This document shows, one piece after another, positions 3,861 through 6,130 of a stretch of 6,130 bases of DNA. Source of the stretch: Gemmatimonadota bacterium. GTDB lineage: Bacteria; Gemmatimonadota; Gemmatimonadetes; Gemmatimonadales; GWC2-71-9. The notes below the pieces were generated by a model. The model was not told the DNA's origin. It did no database searches and saw only the letters and a program-made list of their open reading frames with translations. Every line of letters starts with the position of its first letter. Position 1 is the first letter of the stretch. A program made the translations under genes and the position numbers. The stretch covers positions 1-6,130 of the forward strand of contig QHVD01000038.1 of the NCBI GenBank assembly GCA_003222235.1. Direction: 5' to 3'.

Positions 3861-6130
3861 GCGGACCAGCGCCCTCAGCGTGTCCGGGAGGCTCGCCCAC
3901 TGGTACGGCGTGAGCGTGTCCCGGGCGCGCTCGAGCGCCGCCCGAATCCGCGCGCGGTCTCCTGGCATGGTGGGGAGGCGCTGCACGTCCGGCAGTCCGG
4001 GATCAGGATGTTCGCCGGCCCACCGCACCTGTGCCTGGACCGAGTCCATCACGGGCCGGGTCTCCCCCTCAAGCGAGTCCGCGATCCGCTGCAGCCGCAC
4101 GACCTGGTCGGCTGAAAGCCGGAGCGAATCTCGCGAGCCAAGGATTGCGGAGATCGGATTGGGGGGGATGTGCGCGACTCGCGCGGCGACATCCGGGTGA
4201 CTCAGCCCTGGCCGCTCGCCAACGAGCGCCCTCAGCGTGTCCGGGAGGCTCGCCCATTGGTGGGGGGTGAGCGCGTCCCGCGCGTGTTGGAGCGCGTCAC
4301 GGATATGGGCCCGGCCTTCCGCCAGTATGGGGCGAAGCTGCGCGTAGAGCCGGTTTCCATCCGGATGCTCGCCCGCCCGCTGTACCTGCCCCTGGAGCGA
4401 GTCCGTCACCGACCGGGTTTCCGCGTCGAGCGAGTCCGCGATCCGCCGCAGGCGCCGAACCTGGTCGGCCGAGAGGCGGAGCGAATCCCGGAGGCCGAGG
4501 ATCGGGGAGATCGGGCTGGGGAGGATCACCGCGACCCGCGCGGCGAAATCCGCCGGCATGGCGCCCCCTCCCTTGTCGGCCCCGCCCCCGCCCCCGCCCC
4601 CGGACGCCGCGGGCTCGCCCAGGAGGGCGCGGACGCGCCGGCTCGGGGCCACGGGGCCGATGGCCATGCGGGCTTGCACGGCTATCTGGAAGGGCACGGT
4701 GACGCCGCCGTTCGCGCCGGCGGTCGCCCCGAACCGGCCGTTCACGACATAGTGAAATTGCCGGGCGCCAGGATCGAAGTCGCGGACATAGAGCAAGATG
4801 GGATCGGGCGCCGCGGCGAAGCCCCAGCCCTGCAGGTTCGCCGGGCCATGGAGCCACTGATCGAGCCCGCCGAGCAAGTTCACCGTGAGTCGCCAGTTGA
4901 GTTGAACGTCGAACTCCGGCTGCCAGGGGCCCGCGCAGGAGTTGCGCCCGGCCACGCGGCCGAGCTGGCTTTGCAGGCAGCTCCGCACCCCCGGCGGGGA
5001 CCTCACGAGCAGCGAGCGCATCGCGCTCCCGACGGCGGTATCGGACGCCGTTGCCGGGTCGAAGACAAAGGCCCGGTCGTTGCGGGCCCCGTCGCCGTTC
5101 AAGTCGGAGCCGACGAGCGGTGTGAACGGGACCCCCGACGTCAGCCGGCCGATGAGGGTCACGCCGAGCGCGGCGCTCATTGGGTAGCTCGCAATGGCGA
5201 GAAGGGAGTGCCGCCGCTCGAGGCTGCTCGTGGCCCACTCGCGCGCGTTGGGGTCGCCCGCGGTGGTTGGCGCCGCGAATCCCTGACTCGCCGCGCAGCA
5301 GGAGAAGGACGACTGGTCGCGCGCGCGGGTGAGCGTGTACGACAGCTGGAGCGTCGCGCCGCGCCTCGTCGCCCGGTTGATGGCGATCGTCAGCTGCCGG
5401 GTGTCCGATCGGAGGTCAGAGCTGATCGCGAGCACCTGCCCGAATTGCGGGTTCACCCGCGAGTTGAGCACGCTGAGCGCGCCGCTCGTCGGCACGATCG
5501 AGTCGGCGGGCACGTAGACCGGCCGGTTCGCTTCGTCCGGAAGCGTGAACCGGGGCGCGCTCACCAGATTGAGATCGCGGAACCCGTACTGGCTCACGCC
5601 CCGCGCATAGCTCGCATCCACCGAGGCCGTGTAGGCGCCGAACAGCCGCTGCTGGAGGCCGAGGGAGGCGCGCCAGGCGCGCGGCGCGCCGTAGCCGGGA
5701 TCGAACACCGTCGCGTTGGGGTGTGGGCCGACCGTCAGCGCGGTCGCCGTGTCCACGCACTGGGATGGGATCGTCGCAGGATCCTGCATATAGCTGGTCC
5801 AGTCGGGCGTCGGCACGGCCGACCCGATGCACACGAGCTGCGTTTCGGCGTTGGCGAGACGCTCCGGAAGTCCCCCGCGCCGCCGCGCAGGATCGTTGCC
5901 GGCACCTCTCCCGAGCGCGCGCCGAGCGTCCATGTGAATCCGGCTCGCGGCGAGACGTGCACCTCGCTCGGGATGCGGTCGGTCCGGACGCCGAACAGGG
6001 AGTCCAGCGTGGGGTTGTAGCCGGGCGCGCCGCTGAAGCGCCCGCCTTCGAGCCGCGCGCCGTAGGTCACCTGCAACCCGCCGCCCACCCGCCAGGTGTC
6101 GCCCAGGTAGAGGGTGCCGTTCCACGCCGT
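3858..6130 (-). CDS. TonB-dependent-receptor-like outer-membrane protein with two C-terminal Spy/CpxP-like domains (5' end missing, apparent frameshift)
   Basis: This is the 3' part of a large outer-membrane beta-barrel gene, entering from the right edge and stopping at TAG (3860-3858). From 6130 to about 5875 one frame reads as barrel sequence: GTLYLGDTWRVGGGLQVTYG, then NPTLDSLFGVRTDRIPSEVH and SPRAGFTWTLG. From about 5870 onward the frame one base earlier continues it (QLVCIGSAVPTPDW), so a 1-nt frameshift is implied. The barrel includes alternating strands, Cys-containing loops, and an acidic SDLNGDGARND loop (about 5108-5076) of the kind that can bind Ca2+. The last strand ends near 4650 (QIAVQARMAIGP). 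A Gly-rich linker (about 4615-4557) leads to two tandem domains with LSADQ and LTPxQ motifs, resembling the LTxxQ proteins Spy and CpxP. Barrel C-termini face the periplasm, so these domains should too. The ligand is unknown. If the frameshift is real, this is a pseudogene. Confidence 0.8.
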   Translation of the reverse strand, partial: GVERHPLPGRHLAGGRRVAGDLRRAARRRALQRRARLQPHAGLPVRRPDRPHPERGARLAASRIHMDARRALGRGAGNDPARRRGGLPERLANAETQLVCIGSAVPTPDWTSYMQDPATIPSQCVDTATALTVGPHPNATVFDPGYGAPRAWRASLGLQQRLFGAYTASVDASYARGVSQYGFRDLNLVSAPRFTLPDEANRPVYVPADSIVPTSGALSVLNSRVNPQFGQVLAISSDLRSDTRQLTIAINRATRRGATLQLSYTLTRARDQSSFSCCAASQGFAAPTTAGDPNAREWATSSLERRHSLLAIASYPMSAALGVTLIGRLTSGVPFTPLVGSDLNGDGARNDRAFVFDPATASDTAVGSAMRSLLVRSPPGVRSCLQSQLGRVAGRNSCAGPWQPEFDVQLNWRLTVNLLGGLDQWLHGPANLQGWGFAAAPDPILLYVRDFDPGARQFHYVVNGRFGATAGANGGVTVPFQIAVQARMAIGPVAPSRRVRALLGEPAASGGGGGGGADKGGGAMPADFAARVAVILPSPISPILGLRDSLRLSADQVRRLRRIADSLDAETRSVTDSLQGQVQRAGEHPDGNRLYAQLRPILAEGRAHIRDALQHARDALTPHQWASLPDTLRALVGERPGLSHPDVAARVAHIPPNPISAILGSRDSLRLSADQVVRLQRIADSLEGETRPVMDSVQAQVRWAGEHPDPGLPDVQRLPTMPGDRARIRAALERARDTLTPYQWASLPDTLRALVR
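3861..4574 (-). repeat. Two 357-bp tandem repeats encoding duplicated LTxxQ-type domains
   Basis: On the plus strand, 3861-4217 and 4218-4574 are the two copies, in register at an exact offset of 357 nt (119 codons). A perfect 32-bp match, 3868-3899 against 4225-4256, supports this, as does the GGAGCGAATC at 4121 and 4478. By hand count about 75 of 111 aligned residues are identical without gaps. The most conserved parts are RDSLRLSADQV, the RIADSL helix and QWASLPDTLRALV. The middle (after AGEHPD) has diverged most. The pattern indicates a fairly recent in-frame duplication of one helical domain. Confidence 0.9.
5855..5880 (-). other. Apparent frameshift site in the receptor gene
   Basis: Reading the minus strand, barrel-like sequence in one frame ends with ILRGGAGDFR (to about 5864). 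Barrel-like sequence resumes in another frame at LPERLANAETQLVC (from about 5870). One missing base explains the switch. A run of five Gs on the coding strand (CCCCC at 5872-5876 on plus) is the obvious slippage or base-call site: a sixth G would give GGAGGLPERLANAETQ in one frame. Confidence 0.7.

Noticed and set aside
4170..6020. 616-codon plus-strand open frame antisense to the receptor gene
   Set aside because: Its product is rich in Arg, Gly, Pro and Ala with no domain, as expected for the mirror frame of a high-GC gene. The minus-strand reading has clear barrel and repeated-domain structure.
5881..6125. Minus-strand frame upstream of 5880 continuous with the main receptor frame
   Set aside because: It reads as an Arg-rich shadow, while the neighbouring frame over the same bases gives clear barrel sequence. 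This supports a frameshift rather than a start at 6125.

Overview
The window is GC-rich bacterial DNA with tightly packed genes. Its best taxonomic clue is the minus-strand gene: a TonB-receptor-like outer-membrane protein whose barrel is followed by a Gly-rich linker and LTxxQ-type helical domains. From memory this architecture is common in Gemmatimonadota, so that phylum, probably as a soil or sediment metagenome contig, is my best guess. It is an inference, not a proven placement.

Left and centre (about 1-3660, all plus strand): the 3' end of a chromate transporter (ChrA) is followed by a perfect 10-bp hairpin. Then come three genes packed like one transcription unit. The first is a PcpA/MhqO-type two-module VOC ring-cleaving dioxygenase. 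The second is a YpfH/MhqD-type serine esterase starting 8 nt inside the dioxygenase gene. The third is a DedA-PAP2 fusion membrane protein starting in a 4-nt GTGA overlap with the esterase. The dioxygenase-esterase pair matches the MhqE/MhqO plus MhqD pair that protects Bacillus subtilis from quinones and catechols, so quinone or aromatic detoxification is the likely role. The fusion protein is expected to act on undecaprenyl (C55) or another polyprenyl/phospholipid phosphate.

The gap at 3661-3857 lies between convergent genes and holds two inverted-repeat structures. One is a near-palindrome built from GGTGYTA-like heptamers directly after the DedA-PAP2 stop. The other is a roughly 100-bp element with 23-bp terminal inverted repeats flanked by TA, which looks like a small non-autonomous transposable element (MITE). 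Its right end supplies the bases around the stop codon of the next gene.

Right (3858-6130, minus strand): the 3' part of the TonB-receptor-like gene, running off the right edge. It carries an apparent frameshift near 5855-5880 and ends in two 119-residue tandem copies of a Spy/CpxP-like domain, about two-thirds identical to each other.
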